From: Buddleja alternifolia
Lineage: Eukaryota > Streptophyta > Magnoliopsida > Lamiales > Scrophulariaceae
Direction: 5' to 3'
Assembly (NCBI GenBank): GCA_019426215.1
Contig: CM033408.1
Span: 32,067,409 to 32,131,408 of the forward strand
Length of the DNA stretch: 64,000 nucleotides
A program made the position numbers and the translations under genes. The notes beneath the pieces are model-generated. The model was given only the letters and a program-made list of their open reading frames with translations. It was not told where the DNA came from and did no database searches. Of the stretch, positions 22,169-33,655 are shown piece after piece. Every line of letters starts with the position of its first letter. Within the stretch, counting starts at the first letter, position 1.

Positions 22169-22516
22169 TGATGTGTATGCAACTATTATCCCACGTGGGA
22201 TGGAGACAATGGTCTTGAGTGGCTTATAAATCCCAACATCCCTCTCCCTAGCGAGTCGCCTTTTAAGGAAACCCGTGACGTTCCAGCCAAAGCGGCAATA
22301 CCTCGTGCAAGGGCGTTCGGTACGAAAAAGCAAGTGCATGCCACATTATATTGGCAGCGTCTGTGAGAACGAGGCCATGTGCTCTACCCAATTCCCTCGT
22401 CTGATGGGGCTTATGATGTGTATGTAACTACTATCCCAAATCGGAAGGAAACGAGGGTCTCGAGTGGCTTATAAGTCTCAACCTTCCCTCTTCCCAGCGA
22501 GACGCCTTTTAAGGAT
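22169..22516 (+). mobile_element. TRIM (terminal-repeat retrotransposon in miniature), 3' truncated
   Basis: Two direct repeats beginning TGATGTGTATG (22169 and 22414) share CTATCCCA..., GAGTGGCTTATAA and AGCGAGNCGCCTTTTAAGG. Between them lie a primer-binding-site-like ATTGGCAGCGTCTGTG (about 22350) and a purine-rich CTGATGGGGCTTA before the second repeat. The first repeat is about 180 bp; the second stops at 22516. No coding capacity. Confidence 0.65.
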
Positions 22517-22807
22517 TTAAAAACCAACAAACGATCAATGAGTGATGCATAGATTAATTTTTCACTCAGCCGGCTTGGTAAAGACCATCTTGACAAATGA
22601 TTAACCTCACCTATAATGGATTCAATTAATTAATTAATCATTTTGTCTAACAATAGTATTTTTAAAGATAATAAAAAAAATAAAAAAGAGGATAATGGTT
22701 GGAGATGAAACAACTATGGGAGATGACACGGACTACATAGATGTCTTCACATGACAAAATATTTATCCCAATTAAGGGTGGTGGAAACGAAAAAGGAACA
22801 TAAGTTT

Positions 22808-22995
22808 TTTTTTCTTTTTTGATTTCACAAGGTGTCCTCGAGTTCGGAGACTCAATACTAATCCCTCGAGGTAGTGTCGGACACACTTGTGAGGACCTCT
22901 CCCAAGAAAGTTTTTTGCATCCATAAGGATTTGAACACAAGACCTCTTGCTTAAACGACCAGAGTCCCTTCCACTCGGCCAAATTCTTTTGGTAG
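22808..22995 (-). mobile_element. tRNA-derived SINE, family E, minus orientation
   Basis: On the minus strand it begins with TTGGCCGAGTGGAAGG (box A, like tRNA-Ser/Leu) and TGTGTTCAAATCC (box B) and ends in an A-rich tail. Flanking 12-bp repeats GAAMATAAGTTT (22796-22807 and 22996-23007) differ at one base. Confidence 0.75.
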
Positions 22996-23007
22996 GAAAA
23001 TAAGTTT

Positions 23008-24355
23008 CCATTATTGGAAGCGTCGTCAATGGTAGGAAAATGTTATTATCAATCGATAATTAACGCACTTTAGTTATTTTTTTGAGTAGGATAGACAGAT
23101 AACGAAGTTGTCCTCACATTTGAAATTCGAAATTGATGAGGAAAATATGTAAAAGTTCAATATTGACAAACCATTCTTTAAACAAGTTGATTTTGGCTTC
23201 TAATTTACATTTTTTCTTTTGTCAAAATAAAATATTATAAATCATTCTTGTATTTGATATTTTATAGGCGATCATAAGTATAATTTATAATCGTTACAAA
23301 CAAAATTGAAACAACAATTTATGTTTATTTATTAGTGGACTTCTATAATACTAGTGGATGAATCGGTCCAAGTTTGAGATGCATTTATGTGAAGTAAACA
23401 ATAAAGTAATGATGTGTAAAGTTTGTGGACGTCATTAATGTAATGAAACTCATGTAAAGTTCATTAACACATTTATATCGTGATTGTATCGAAACTCAAA
23501 GTTTTGATAATTCCTAAGAATTACTGGAAAAAAATGTGAAGATCTTCTAAGCTTTTTATAGTTATTATTATGTATTATAGGTTTGGTGCTTATTGTAACC
23601 ATGCATGAACTTATGCATTAATTGTTTTATTTAACCCTAGATTTAAAATTTCTTATTTCTTAAAGCATTATCTTTTTGGTTATAGGCTTTGGATATACAC
23701 TTATATATATTGGGACTAGCAATGTAGGTTGTAATTTATTAATTGTGAGAGAAGACATCGAAGACATTAGTACAATAAGATATGAATTACTATTAATTAA
23801 GTTGAATAACTGAACATGTGTCTTAGATTACTAATGAAACTAAAATGAAATTAAGATTATAATATCAACAATTTTAATTGGAGTTAAACATAATTAGATC
23901 TTGAATCTTGGAATTTAGTCATTAGTCTTTACAACTAAAGCTTAGCATTTGTCATTTGAACATGCAATGAATGATAGAGATTATATAGAAACAAATATAT
24001 TATATAAAACATTGGATTTGCTATTTTATTATATATTGATAGCTTAGCAATGACGTATTAGTAAAGATTGCACCAACTTTTGCCACCAAGAATAAGAGAG
24101 AAAGCGAAAAAGACGCACTAATGTCCAATATTAGGAAAATTATCCTCATATTGGCACTAGAAACATGTTCAAGACTAGTCTAATTTCGCTAGTAATCATA
24201 TTATTTAATTTGGCACTTATGGAGGAAAATAATAAATTTCACACTCATGATTTGTGCTTATAAGATAAGGTTTTGGTAAAATATGTTTTGTATTATAATA
24301 TGAATTAAAGGGAGACTTGACAAACCCCTGAAAATGTCCAAATATAATGTGACTA
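23008..24355. other. intergenic, no feature recognised
   Basis: AT-rich spacer; no coding frame, RNA gene or bounded repeat identified. Confidence 0.4.
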
Positions 24356-24369
24356 TGTGTTTGATAACT

Positions 24370-24561
24370 CTACCAATGGAGGTTGGTACGAGTGGTAAGC
24401 AGCTCGGTTCCACTTAAGTAGGGTCTCGGGTTCGAGATCTTGTGAATGCAAAAATCCTCCGCTTGGAGACTCACCCATCATTGCTAGGTGTGCGACGCGG
24501 GTCAGATTCGGATATAGATAGGGCAAAGCTCTGGTGAACCTGGTGGGCAACCAAAAAAAAA
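24370..24561 (+). mobile_element. tRNA-derived SINE, family B
   Basis: The head has box A TGGTACGAGTGGTAAGC and box B CGGGTTCGAGATC. The element ends GGTGGGCAACC followed by nine A. Flanking 14-bp repeats TGTRTTTGATAACT (24356-24369 and 24562-24575) differ at one base. Confidence 0.78.
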
Positions 24562-24839
24562 TGTATTTGATAACTTTGTGGAGATACTTTCATACAATAA
24601 ACAATAGAAAGTCATAAAAGTAAACATGAAATAGAACAAAAAATTGTGTTCACATGGTGGTTTCTATATGCATGCATCATTGGTGAAATTGGAAGCTGCT
24701 TAGGAATTATGAGTTTTGAAGTTCTTTTTACCATGGTGGAAAATGTGAAAATTAGAATAAAGTAATTTTATTTTTTTGGTTACTAGATAAAGTAATTGCT
24801 TTTATTATTTAAACCTTTGAAAGAAATGGTGGACATACC

Positions 24840-25167
24840 CAGGGAGGGACGGAGCCAGGATTTTTATTTAGGGGGCAGATTATTGTGATATAGTTTTACA
24901 TTTTTCTTTTTGCCAAATAGATGAAGGATTCAAGGGGGGTGCGGGGGACTTGCCCCCGTGGTACGGTACACTGTATTTATTGGGTAAAATATAATAAGAA
25001 ATTAGGTTCAATTACAACTTTTGACATACTTTATACTATTATATCTCTTTCGTTATAACCAGAATTTTGGGTTTGGGTGTGGGTGGGGGGGCAGGCAACT
25101 CAAAGCTAAAAATACTAAAAAAGATTGCATGATTAGCCGATGAAACCTAACTCCCCCTCCGTCCCTG
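24840..25167. mobile_element. hAT-type MITE
   Basis: Starts CAGGGAGGGACGGAGCCAGG and ends CTCCGTCCCTG, inverted termini of a widespread plant hAT family. Flanking 8-bp repeats GACATACC and GACATAGC (24832-24839, 25168-25175) differ at one base. Its 3' end contains the first unit of a 72-bp tandem duplication (AAAAAAGATTGYATGATTAG) that continues outside to about 25225. Confidence 0.7.
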
Positions 25168-25216
25168 GACATAGCAAAGTTGAAAATACTAAAAAAGATT
25201 GTATGATTAGCCGATG

Positions 25217-25420
25217 AAACCTAATTCTATTGATAAAGTTGAGACCCCAAGATATTAGAGATCTGCGGTTCCCACTAACAGTGTGTAGGCTTTTCTCTAA
25301 TTCCATAATAGTTCTTGACTGATTATAATAGTTGTTAATTGGTTGTAATTTGTTCTTATTTGATATTAGTTACTCGTATGATGTAACAGATTTACTAAAA
25401 AATACAAAGATGGCATGATT
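25217..25420 (+). mobile_element. SINE-like repeat, family C, copy 1
   Basis: Shares with 25545, 29735 and 63555 a head of the form CTCTAYTGGCRAAGTTGAG, a central TAATAGTTGTTARYTRATT motif in tandem, and a tail ATGTAACYNATTYAYTAAA. The third copy preserves a box B-like AGTTTGACTCC. Family membership is clear; the SINE label is inference. Confidence 0.55.
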
Positions 25421-25544
25421 AAATAGGTTTAACATAATTCAAATCGTCTTCGATTATGTTAATTTTTTGTTAAACAGGATAATTAGCTAGCTAGTCCACA
25501 AGTTTTGTGAAGTCAAATTAGTCCATCAACAAATTATAAGTCGA

Positions 25545-25740
25545 GCTCTACTGGCGAAGTTGAGTGCCCAAGATATTAGAAGTTCTGGAATCTACTCCCA
25601 TCGAGAGCATGTGAGATTTTCTCGATTTTTATAATAGTTGTTAGCTTAGCTAATTGTAATAGTTGTTAGTTGGTTGTAATTTGTTGCAATTTGGTATTCA
25701 TGACATATATCATGTAACCTATTCATTAAAATAAACACAA
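25545..25740 (+). mobile_element. SINE-like repeat, family C, copy 2
   Basis: Best preserved copy: AGCTCTACTGGCGAAGTTGAG head, three TAATAGTTGTTAG-type units, and a tail ATCATGTAACCTATTC followed by A-rich sequence. Confidence 0.6.
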
Positions 25741-26759
25741 GACTTTTAACATATCATTCATTTGAAATTCAATTAACACAGCTAAATTAACTAGATCAGC
25801 GAATAACTTGTATCAGATGTACTTCCATAAGCATAAATAGATTATTTCTTCATATTGTACCAAAAGATATTCAAAAACTGAGAAAGAAAAGCCGAAAATA
25901 AGGTGAGAAAATTGACTCGGTAGTCAAGGAGTAAAAAATAACTGTAATTTAATTGTCGTAGATAAGAAACGCGGAAAGAAAGATTATCCTTGATGTGAAT
26001 ATATGGAATTTTATTTTATCAATTTATCGTGATCTATCTGGCAAATTCTATCTACTAAATTTTATTTATTTTTTTAATTTTTGAAACCTACCCCAATTTG
26101 TAGGATTATTTTATATTGTGAGAATCCGTAAACTAGATAAGAAAGTATTTTAATTCATCTTTCTAAGTTATTCTTTCCAAACAAAAAATAAAATAAAATT
26201 AATTACGTGACAAATATTGAAACAACTAAAATTGAGAGAGTTCTGAGAATTCCAGTCCAATATAGTCCACAAACTCCATCATGTAAGATGAATCTCGCTT
26301 AATTTTATTACATGAATGATTTTGATTGTCTTAAAATAAAATATTGAGATCTTAATATTGCTAGGAGGTTGTAAAATATACATTTTTGGAACACATGAAT
26401 CACGACCGTATGTACCTAATTTTTATTTTCCAAATAAGTGTTTGCCAAGATTAAAGGCAATCTTATTATTTCCCATTAATTTATCATCCTTAATTGTGGA
26501 AATCGAAATATCAAATTACCTTCTAGAGGCTCCCAAGTAAACACATAAGATTGGTGATTCTGTGTTGGAACAGGACTGGATTGAGCCAGGTCACTATACA
26601 ACGTTGATGACAAAGGTATAACAGTAAAAATTGAAAAATCACCTCACCCACCACGATCTGATGGTGTATGATTGATCAAGTCCATTGCTCCCTATTCACC
26701 ATCGAATCGCCTCACATCAGATCATTTACTCCAAAAAGGGATTTCATTTTGTATTCCAT
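25741..26759. other. intergenic, no feature recognised
   Basis: AT-rich spacer without supported coding sequence. Confidence 0.4.
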
Positions 26760-26768
26760 TTTATATAA

Positions 26769-27195
26769 GTGTAAAATGCATTTTCGACCCCAACTTATGT
26801 TGGTCGGAGCACTTTAGTACCTAATCTATTAATTTTTATACTTGAGTACCCAACGTTTGTAAATTGTGAAACTTAAGTCCAGCAGAGGAATAATTTAGAA
26901 TATTCCCTCCGAAAGGTATGTCACGTGCCTTAGGCAAGACTTAAATTGTGTACCAAAGTGCACATATCACGTAATATATAGGTAGTCGGGTACTTAAAAT
27001 GTCATAGGATAGGTGCAAAGTGGACATATCATGCAATGTATAGGTAGTTGAATACACAATTTAAATCAAATTATTCCTTTAGTGGACTTAAGTGTCATAA
27101 TTTACAAAGGTTGGATGCTCCAGTGTAAAAATTAATAGATTCGATACCAAAGTGCTTCAGCTGTCATAAGTTGGGGTCAAAAATGTAATTTACCC
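26769..27195. mobile_element. Mutator-type foldback MITE with long inverted repeats
   Basis: The left arm (GTGTAAAATGCATTTTCGAC... to about 26880) is the inverse of the right arm (from about 27070, ending GTAATTTACCC) over about 110 bases. Both arms contain CCCCAACTTATG-type and ATCTATTAATTTTT-type segments. A perfect 9-bp duplication TTTATATAA flanks it (26760-26768 and 27196-27204), as expected for Mutator-like elements. The short centre has no coding capacity. Confidence 0.8.
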
Positions 27196-27257
27196 TTTAT
27201 ATAAACACGTCATTTATATATATAAAAAAAAGAAATTGTACACGTGACATGCATATC

Positions 27258-27455
27258 GTGAATGAAAAATGAGATGAAGATGTACGTAATCTAGAAATAA
27301 AGAATCGGATTAAAAGTAAATTCGCATAACATGGTAAATCAAATGTCACCAACATTAAAAATGAAAAACGAGGTAATGATGAAAGTCATCTAGAATAAAG
27401 AATCGAATTACAAGTAAAAATTCACATAACAAGGTAAATCCAATGTTATCAACAT
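27258..27455. repeat. two-copy tandem repeat, about 99 bp
   Basis: Two consecutive units share ATCTAGAAATAAAGAATCG-like, CACATAACANGGTAAATC and CAACATTAAAA segments. Located in the 5' flank of the RING gene. Confidence 0.65.
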
Positions 27456-28024
27456 TAAAAGGTTGTGGAAAAATCAATGGTGAATTAAATGGGAAGAAAG
27501 AAAATTGAGCATTACGAGAGTGGTTGGAATCCTATTCTTCAGCCTTTTTTTAACAAATGAACCAAAACTGACAAATCCCTGATTCCCTCGCTTTTCTCTC
27601 CAAAGTAAATATATATATACACGTACAAAAGTTAACTTAAGAGACACACACATATACACACACTAAAAAAGAACACATTTTTCTAGCCCTCAAACCTCAC
27701 AAAAAAAGCACACCTCCACTTGTAATTGAATTGAATACCTCATTCAAAATTTCTCTGATCCGATAGTTTAGTCACAATTTCTGCATGTCTACGTTCTTTT
27801 CCTCAACATCCCTCTTTAATGCATCACAACAATCAATATATACATACATATACACACACATATATATAGAGAGAGAGTTCTAGCCCCCCCACCCCACCCC
27901 ACTCTTTTTGGCCTTTTGAATTTTTCAGTTACTTTAATTCATTGAAGATTTTCTAAATTTCCTTATAAATTTTTAGTCACCCTCCAATATAAATATACAT
28001 AAGGCTCCCCACTCTGTTTCTTTG

Positions 28025-28057
28025 ATGTGTTCCCTCAACGAACAAATCAAGTTTTAA
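28025..28057 (+). promoter_or_regulatory. upstream ORF before the RING gene (candidate)
   Basis: A ten-residue frame (MCSLNEQIKF) ends 52 bases before the main ATG at 28110. It matters only if transcription starts upstream of 28025, which is plausible but unproven. Confidence 0.3.
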
Positions 28058-28109
28058 AGAAATTTCTATTGTTAGAGGAATTTTGGTCATACATATTTTT
28101 TGAATTGAA

Positions 28110-29167
28110 ATGGCGATCGAAGCGCGGATGTACGAAGAAAATCTTGGTTTTGTGGTGGACAACGTATGTGGATTCGATAACTTATGTTTCGTTCCACAAC
28201 CACAACCACAACCACAACCACAACCACAACAGTTCAATCAGTTTCAGAATTTTCCTCAACAGAAAAATAACACCTTTTTTCCTGAGCAATCAATGGCATT
28301 TTCTCAGAGTTTTTCAGCTCATTTTGAGAAACAAAGAATCGAAATTGATCAGTTCATCAATTTACAGGTAAAAAAAAAAGAAAAGTAGTTTTTTTTTTTC
28401 TATTTATGAATGTATTTTTTTTTTTGTCATTTTGCAACCTGAATTTGATAGGATTTACCCAATTTTTGCAGAAAAACAACTTTTTTTTTTCTTAGTTTTC
28501 ACAAATTCCCAAATTTTTGGAAAATTTCAATTTCAGCAACGGGGCGGTTCTGAGTCGGCAACTTAAAAACTTCAAAATGTACAAAACTAGGGTTGCAATT
28601 CAAGAATGTATAACTTATTTATTTTTTTTTTCACAATTTTCATTTTCATTGAAACAGAACGAGAGATTGAGACAAGCAATACAAGAGCAACGAAAGCAGC
28701 AAACATCATCCTTACTAAAGAAATACGAAGCGAAAACTCAAATATTACTGAAACAAAAAGAAGACGAAATCGCGAAAGCTTCGAACAGATCAATGGAGCT
28801 TGAAATTCTCTTGAAAGGGATCGAGATAGAGAATCAAACATGGCAGAGAGTAGCGAAGGAGAACGAGGCGATGATCGGATCGTTGAACGACACGATTCAA
28901 CGCCTGAGAGAATCCGCATGTTTATCTGGCAATGCAGCTGAAGATGCACAATCGTCGTGCTGCAGAAATATTGAAGAAGCCGAATTAAAAACTACGTCGT
29001 CGAATGTGGAGAGGAAAATGATGTGCAAATGCTGTGATTATCGAAAATCATGCGTGATTATGCTGCCGTGTAGACATCTGTGTTCGTGTAAGGATTGTGA
29101 GGTGTTTCTTGATTCTTGCCCTGTTTGTAGAGTGGTGAAGAAAGGTAGTATTGAAGCATTAATTTGA
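28110..29167 (+). CDS. BOI-type RING E3 ubiquitin-protein ligase
   Basis: Two exons, 28110-28367 and 28658-29167 (donor ACAG/GTAAAA, acceptor GAAACAG/AAC), give 255 residues. The N-terminus has a Pro-Gln dipeptide run (residues 29-41). A segment HFEKQRIEIDQFINLQNERL leads into a long coiled coil (about 87-160) that contains the conserved QTWQRVAKENEA stretch. The C-terminus (209-243) is the BOI-class C3HC4 RING: CKCC, LPCRHLCSCKDC, CPVC, followed by KKGSIEALI. BOI and its relatives (BRGs) restrain cell death and stress and gibberellin responses by ubiquitylating regulators or repressing with DELLA proteins. The splice joins in phase zero and matches the family sequence across the junction. 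Which BRG this is cannot be told. Confidence 0.88.
28194..28231 (+). repeat. hexanucleotide CCACAA repeat coding Pro-Gln
   Basis: About six consecutive units in exon 1 of the RING gene encode PQPQPQPQPQPQQ. Unit-number changes would stay in frame. Confidence 0.9.
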
Positions 29168-29457
29168 TTTATTTTTATTTTTTTTGGTTATTTTGATGAA
29201 GATTAAAGATTTTTATGAAATAGGGAGTGAAAAATACTTGGATTTTTCTCATAGAATTAACATGATTAAGTGCAGAAGTTCCTTTTTCTTTTCTTTTTTT
29301 TTTTTAATAAGGAAGTGCAGAAGTTCTTGAATTTACATGCATTTTGCATATTTATTCATAATTTTATTTATTTGTGGCTTTTTTTCTTTAGCCAAAAGAA
29401 AATTAATGGTTTTTTTTTTGTTGTTGATGATGCTTTCTTGGCAAATTCACTGCTTTT

Positions 29458-29658
29458 TTTTTTTTTTTTTTAATTCTAGATGAAGTGGATAAACTGACCC
29501 GACAAAGTCAAACCAATAGTTTTTAATCATGGTCACACAGACCTTATAAAATTCTAAATAAGGAGAGAAAAATCACAATTCGTGACATAGTGGAATTGAA
29601 CCCAGGACTTTCCACGTGAAAGTGTGGAAGTTGATATCACTGAATTAACAAGCTTTGG
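29458..29658 (-). mobile_element. SINE family A, minus orientation, decayed
   Basis: On the minus strand it shows TTCAGTGATATCAAC (box A-like), TGGGTTCAATTCC (box B-like), CACGAATTGTGATTTTTCTC and TTTGTCGGGTCAG, matching the family A SINE at 7538-7746 in order. Imperfect flanking repeats of the type GYAAATTCMCYGCYTTTT fit a target duplication. It lies about 290 bases after the RING gene stop. Confidence 0.6.
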
Positions 29659-29734
29659 GTAAATTCCCCGCCTTTTCTTGATTTAATTATTTATCATCTC
29701 CCACTTTTTTGGCTTTTTTTAAAGAAGAAAAAGA

Positions 29735-29905
29735 TTTACCTATGAAGTGTAGATCTATTGGCCAAGTTGACCACGATGTACTAAGAAGTCTTAAGTTTGA
29801 CTCCTATCAACATGCGGACATTTCTGTACTTTCGTAATAGTTGTTGACTAACTGTAATGGTTAATAATTAATTGTAAAATATTACTATTTATTATTCAAG
29901 ACATA
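29735..29905 (+). mobile_element. SINE-like repeat, family C, copy 3
   Basis: Head ATCTATTGGCCAAGTTGACC, box B-like AAGTTTGACTCC and the TAATAGTTGTTGACTAACTG core match the other family C copies. Confidence 0.5.
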
Positions 29906-31589
29906 AGCAGCTGATTAATTGAAAAAAAAAAGATTTTGCCAAAATGAAGTGAGTGAAATAATTGGGATTTCTTTTACAATTAGAAATAGAGTAAATTAAC
30001 AGTATTACTATAACCCTGTTCCTGTATGCATTTTTTCCTTGCCCTATTTTATCGTTCTTTTTATGGATGGAGATTAAAAGATTTACTGCCATTTTTACCT
30101 CAATGGTTTTCATTTGTAGTGCGTAGTATCGAAAGCAATCCGTGAATATGGTTTTCATCTGTTCAAAATTATTTGAATTTTCACAGGATTTCGAAATTTG
30201 TTATTAGTAAGCAAATCTAACTTGAATGAGTTTCGGTAGAGTTAAATACGAGATGAACTTAATAGTTTAATATTCTATAATTTTACTATTTTTTCAATTA
30301 ATATAGTCGACTTTGGGTTGATTTTCATAACTTATCAAACGAAAAGAAAAAGTAAAATGTTTTCAAGATTGAATGGTATGATTAATGAACCAATTCAAAT
30401 GCGATTTTAGCAATCGATCTTAAATTAAGTATTAATTTAATTTATTTTCCACAGTTAGATATAAGAGAAAAGAGTTACTCGACAGTCGAAAGTTAGCAAT
30501 CTAACAACTATAAAATATTTCTTTCGTTAAAGTTTGGTGATAATTTAACTTGTAAGCTCTACTACACACAAGTAAATAAATGGACCTCCTTGCTCATAAA
30601 TCGATCGTCGCCAATTTATCATTAATTATGTTGACTTGACTTATTATTTGAAGGAATTCTAATTAAAAAGTAATATTTTAAAGGTAAACTTGAATAAAAA
30701 GTATGTCATTCCAATTTCCAAGTGAAGTATAAAAAAGCAAAAAGAAACTTCTTAGAAGAAACCAAACATGTGCTAAGCAATAGTTAAGAACTTTGAAAAT
30801 AGTGTTAAAAATGTGTTCATAAAGATAAAGTGTGTTGCTGTCTTCTCTTTCACATCGTCAAATGCTTGTATTTGTGCTGTTTGAGTGGGAAAAAAGGGCT
30901 ATTAAACCTAGGTCTAGAAATACCCAATTTTGGAACAGCATTTTTGGATTAAAGTTTTTGTTGGCAGGCTCAACAATTAGGGTTCATTTTTAATCCAATC
31001 TACAAGGCTGTACTTGATTGAATTTGTGGGCTGTGTCCATCCTCTTAATTCTATGCTCTCTTGAGTCTAGTGACGAAAAATTTGTGCTAAATCGAGTTTA
31101 ATGGTTTTAGTGTCTATATCTCTCAGCAAGATGTATTGTGTGCGGTCCCCACACACACTTGTGTGAGAGAGATAGATACAGAATTCACACTCGGACCATT
31201 GGACTCATTTGGCATAGAATTACCCGGGATGGAAACAATGAACCTTTGATCATGTCGTAAGCTGGAAAATAAATCAAATTGTTCGATATTTAACCCATAT
31301 TCTATCACTAAAAGTTTATTTTAGTTCGATCGTATTATGTATATTTCAATGATATAGAACGTCAGCTCAAGTCCAAATCGATTAGTTAAAAACTATATAA
31401 ATACATTTATATATAAACATATGTGTGTGTTCAGTACATGTAAAATGATTACGCTACTTATTCATTCTCATCTCGATTTAAAAAGCAAATCAAGTTCAAA
31501 TAGTACAATTTTTCAAAATCGATAAGGATACAAACAAATTGAACAATAGTTTATTCGGGATAACTAGAGTCTTATGCATCTAATGCATA
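29906..31589. other. intergenic, no feature recognised
   Basis: AT-rich spacer. A purine/pyrimidine stretch near 31140-31180 has several CACACA/TGTGTG runs, but nothing codes. Confidence 0.4.
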
Positions 31590-31900
31590 GGTATGGGTGC
31601 TCACGAACTGTTGAGCCAAATAAGGTATAGTTCAATTTGGTTTGAATTTTAATTCAATTTAAAAACTTGTGTTTGGACTAAGTTTGATCTTTCATCGAAT
31701 CAACTCGGACAAGTTTTCATCAAATTGGATAATATCGCACTCGAGTAACTTTGCATATGACTGTGACTCGAGCTAAGTCTGAAATTCTAATGAATATGAA
31801 AAAAAAAAATTCGATTTGGTTTAATATAATAAACTAACCAAGCCTTTTTTTGTTAAAAGGGAAACCAACCGAGCTTAAACAAAGATTTAACGTTCTATTT
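31590..31900 (+). repeat. R1-related dispersed repeat, degenerate
   Basis: Contains CTCACGAACTGTTGAGCC, AAACTTGTGTTTGGACTAAG and ATTCGATTTGGTTTAATATA in the order found in R1 copies, with many changes. Confidence 0.35.
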
Positions 31901-32648
31901 TTAGACGAGTATAAGTAAAATGATTAAGTTTTTAACCTATGTAATATTTAGATAATCTCGAAAGTTTAAACCTAATATACTTATAAGTTACAATAATAAT
32001 AGTGGGCCTAATTAATTGTTAAGGTTGCATCGAAATTCCGAGTATCTACTAATAATGAACCGCCTTAGTATTGGACGAATTGCTTATAGCCTACGGCTAC
32101 AAGATGTTGGTGCATTGTTTCTGATGTTGACTTGAGGAGAAAATTATATCTATATATATGTATGTATGTATATATATATATATAGATATAATATTTTAAA
32201 TTTCGATCTTATTTGTGAACCGAACGTTAATCGTGGACAAAGAAAAGCTATAGACACGTCATATTTATGATTCCCACTCAATGGTGCGTGGTCGGCCTAC
32301 TATGTCAGCTAGCAATTTTGCGCTATTAAAGGTTGAAAATGATGTTTTTTTATTTAAGATATATTTAAATTTTTCGTGGTATCTCGAAGGAGGACATATA
32401 GGGATTCCCCAAACATATTTAAATGGTAGTTTTGAGTCTTCGATAACTATTTAAATGGTAGAATTCACATGAAAATTATTATACATGAATAATTGCGATC
32501 ATTTTGAAATTCTCGGGATTGACTTGTAATTTCGTATATATATATTCCGTAATAGAAAAAAAATACTTGGATTACACATATTCTAAACTTTTCTAATAAA
32601 ACGCAATACGATAGAGAATATCAAATTAAAACAGATCATATTAATTGA

Positions 32649-32872
32649 ATTGACTCAGTTGGTAAGGAAGGGTCACTTCCTCTCAGAAGGTTGTGTGTTC
32701 GATTCTCTCTGTCAACGTGAGGGCAGTGTTGGTAGGCTATCTGTAATCCCCAGCTAGACTGGCTGGCCTTTGTCTTTGATTGGTCTAGTGTGGTATGCCC
32801 TGGCTCGGGTAGGGGACCGGAGCCGATCCTACCCGAATTTTTATTACCAAAAAAATAAAAATAAAAAATTAG
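32649..32872 (+). mobile_element. tRNA-derived SINE, family D
   Basis: Box A TTGACTCAGTTGGTAAGG and box B TGTGTGTTCGATTCTC are well preserved; the body ends CCTACCCGAATTTTTATTAC followed by an A-rich tail. A truncated relative is at 43750-43862. Target duplications were not found. Confidence 0.65.
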
Positions 32873-33109
32873 CGAGCTCGAAAGGCAAAAGCAAATTCTT
32901 GCAAGTTGGCCCACTTAGGCCTTTTACTTCATGGGCCGTTGAAGTGAGAGTTAGAATACAAAATGGGCCGAAAACGTGTGGGCCACTTAGTCCGTTACAA
33001 TCCACTTGCATTTCACATTTGGGGCCCATGAAAAGAAAGGGTTCTCCATCTTTCTTTTTCTTTTCTCTTTTAAGAATTGAAACAGAATCAAGTTACTAGA
33101 TTCTCAAGT

Positions 33110-33345
33110 AGAGATCAATTTATAAGCTCATTTGAGCAACTTTTTGTGTCTGATAAATTTTGAAATGTGTGCGAAAAAATCGAATTACTCAAAGCTCGAC
33201 TCATTTTCAATTCGTTTGAAACATGCTTGAGCTCGACTCAATTAAGAAATAAACAGAGTTGAAACACAAATTCCATAGCCCAATAATAATTCTAACAAGT
33301 TTAAACGATTTGTTCGACTCGACCTATTTACAACCCCACGTTTGT
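33110..33345 (-). repeat. R1 dispersed repeat, minus orientation
   Basis: On the minus strand it begins GGGGTTGTAAATAGGTCGAG and contains AATTGAGTCGAGCTCAAGCA. It lies just upstream of the phosphatidylinositol synthase leader. Confidence 0.5.
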
Positions 33346-33479
33346 TTTTATAAATTTTAGCAACTTTTGATGGGATAGGATTCTCTATTTGGGTAAGTAT
33401 AGCATATTATGGGCTGTAAAGTTTGGGCCTTTTGAGGAATTTCTTCAATTTTTAATAGTTCTGGAGAATAAAATTTTGA

Positions 33480-33655
33480 ATAATAGTCCAACAGAAAATC
33501 CATCGATCTGTTTCTCTTCATTTCCGGCGATCTTACACCTGTCCTTCCTCCGCCTCCGCCGCCATCTCCACCGCCGTTCTCTTTGTCTTTTCCGGCGATC
33601 TTAACCTCCTACTCGTGGCTGATCCTAGGTCATGCCTATTACGATTCCAGGTATA
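33480..33655 (+). promoter_or_regulatory. PIS1: probable noncoding first exon of PIS1
   Basis: A pyrimidine-rich, GC-richer block with two TTTCCGGCGATCTTA repeats (each about 15 bases) ends at a good donor, GATTCCAG/GTATAC. With the coding start 840 bases downstream this fits a leader exon plus leader intron; the acceptor is not certain. Confidence 0.45.

Noticed and set aside
28027..28371. Second forward frame and a minus-strand poly-Cys-Gly frame at the RING gene
   Set aside because: Shadows of the CCACAA repeat and of exon 1 of the true gene.
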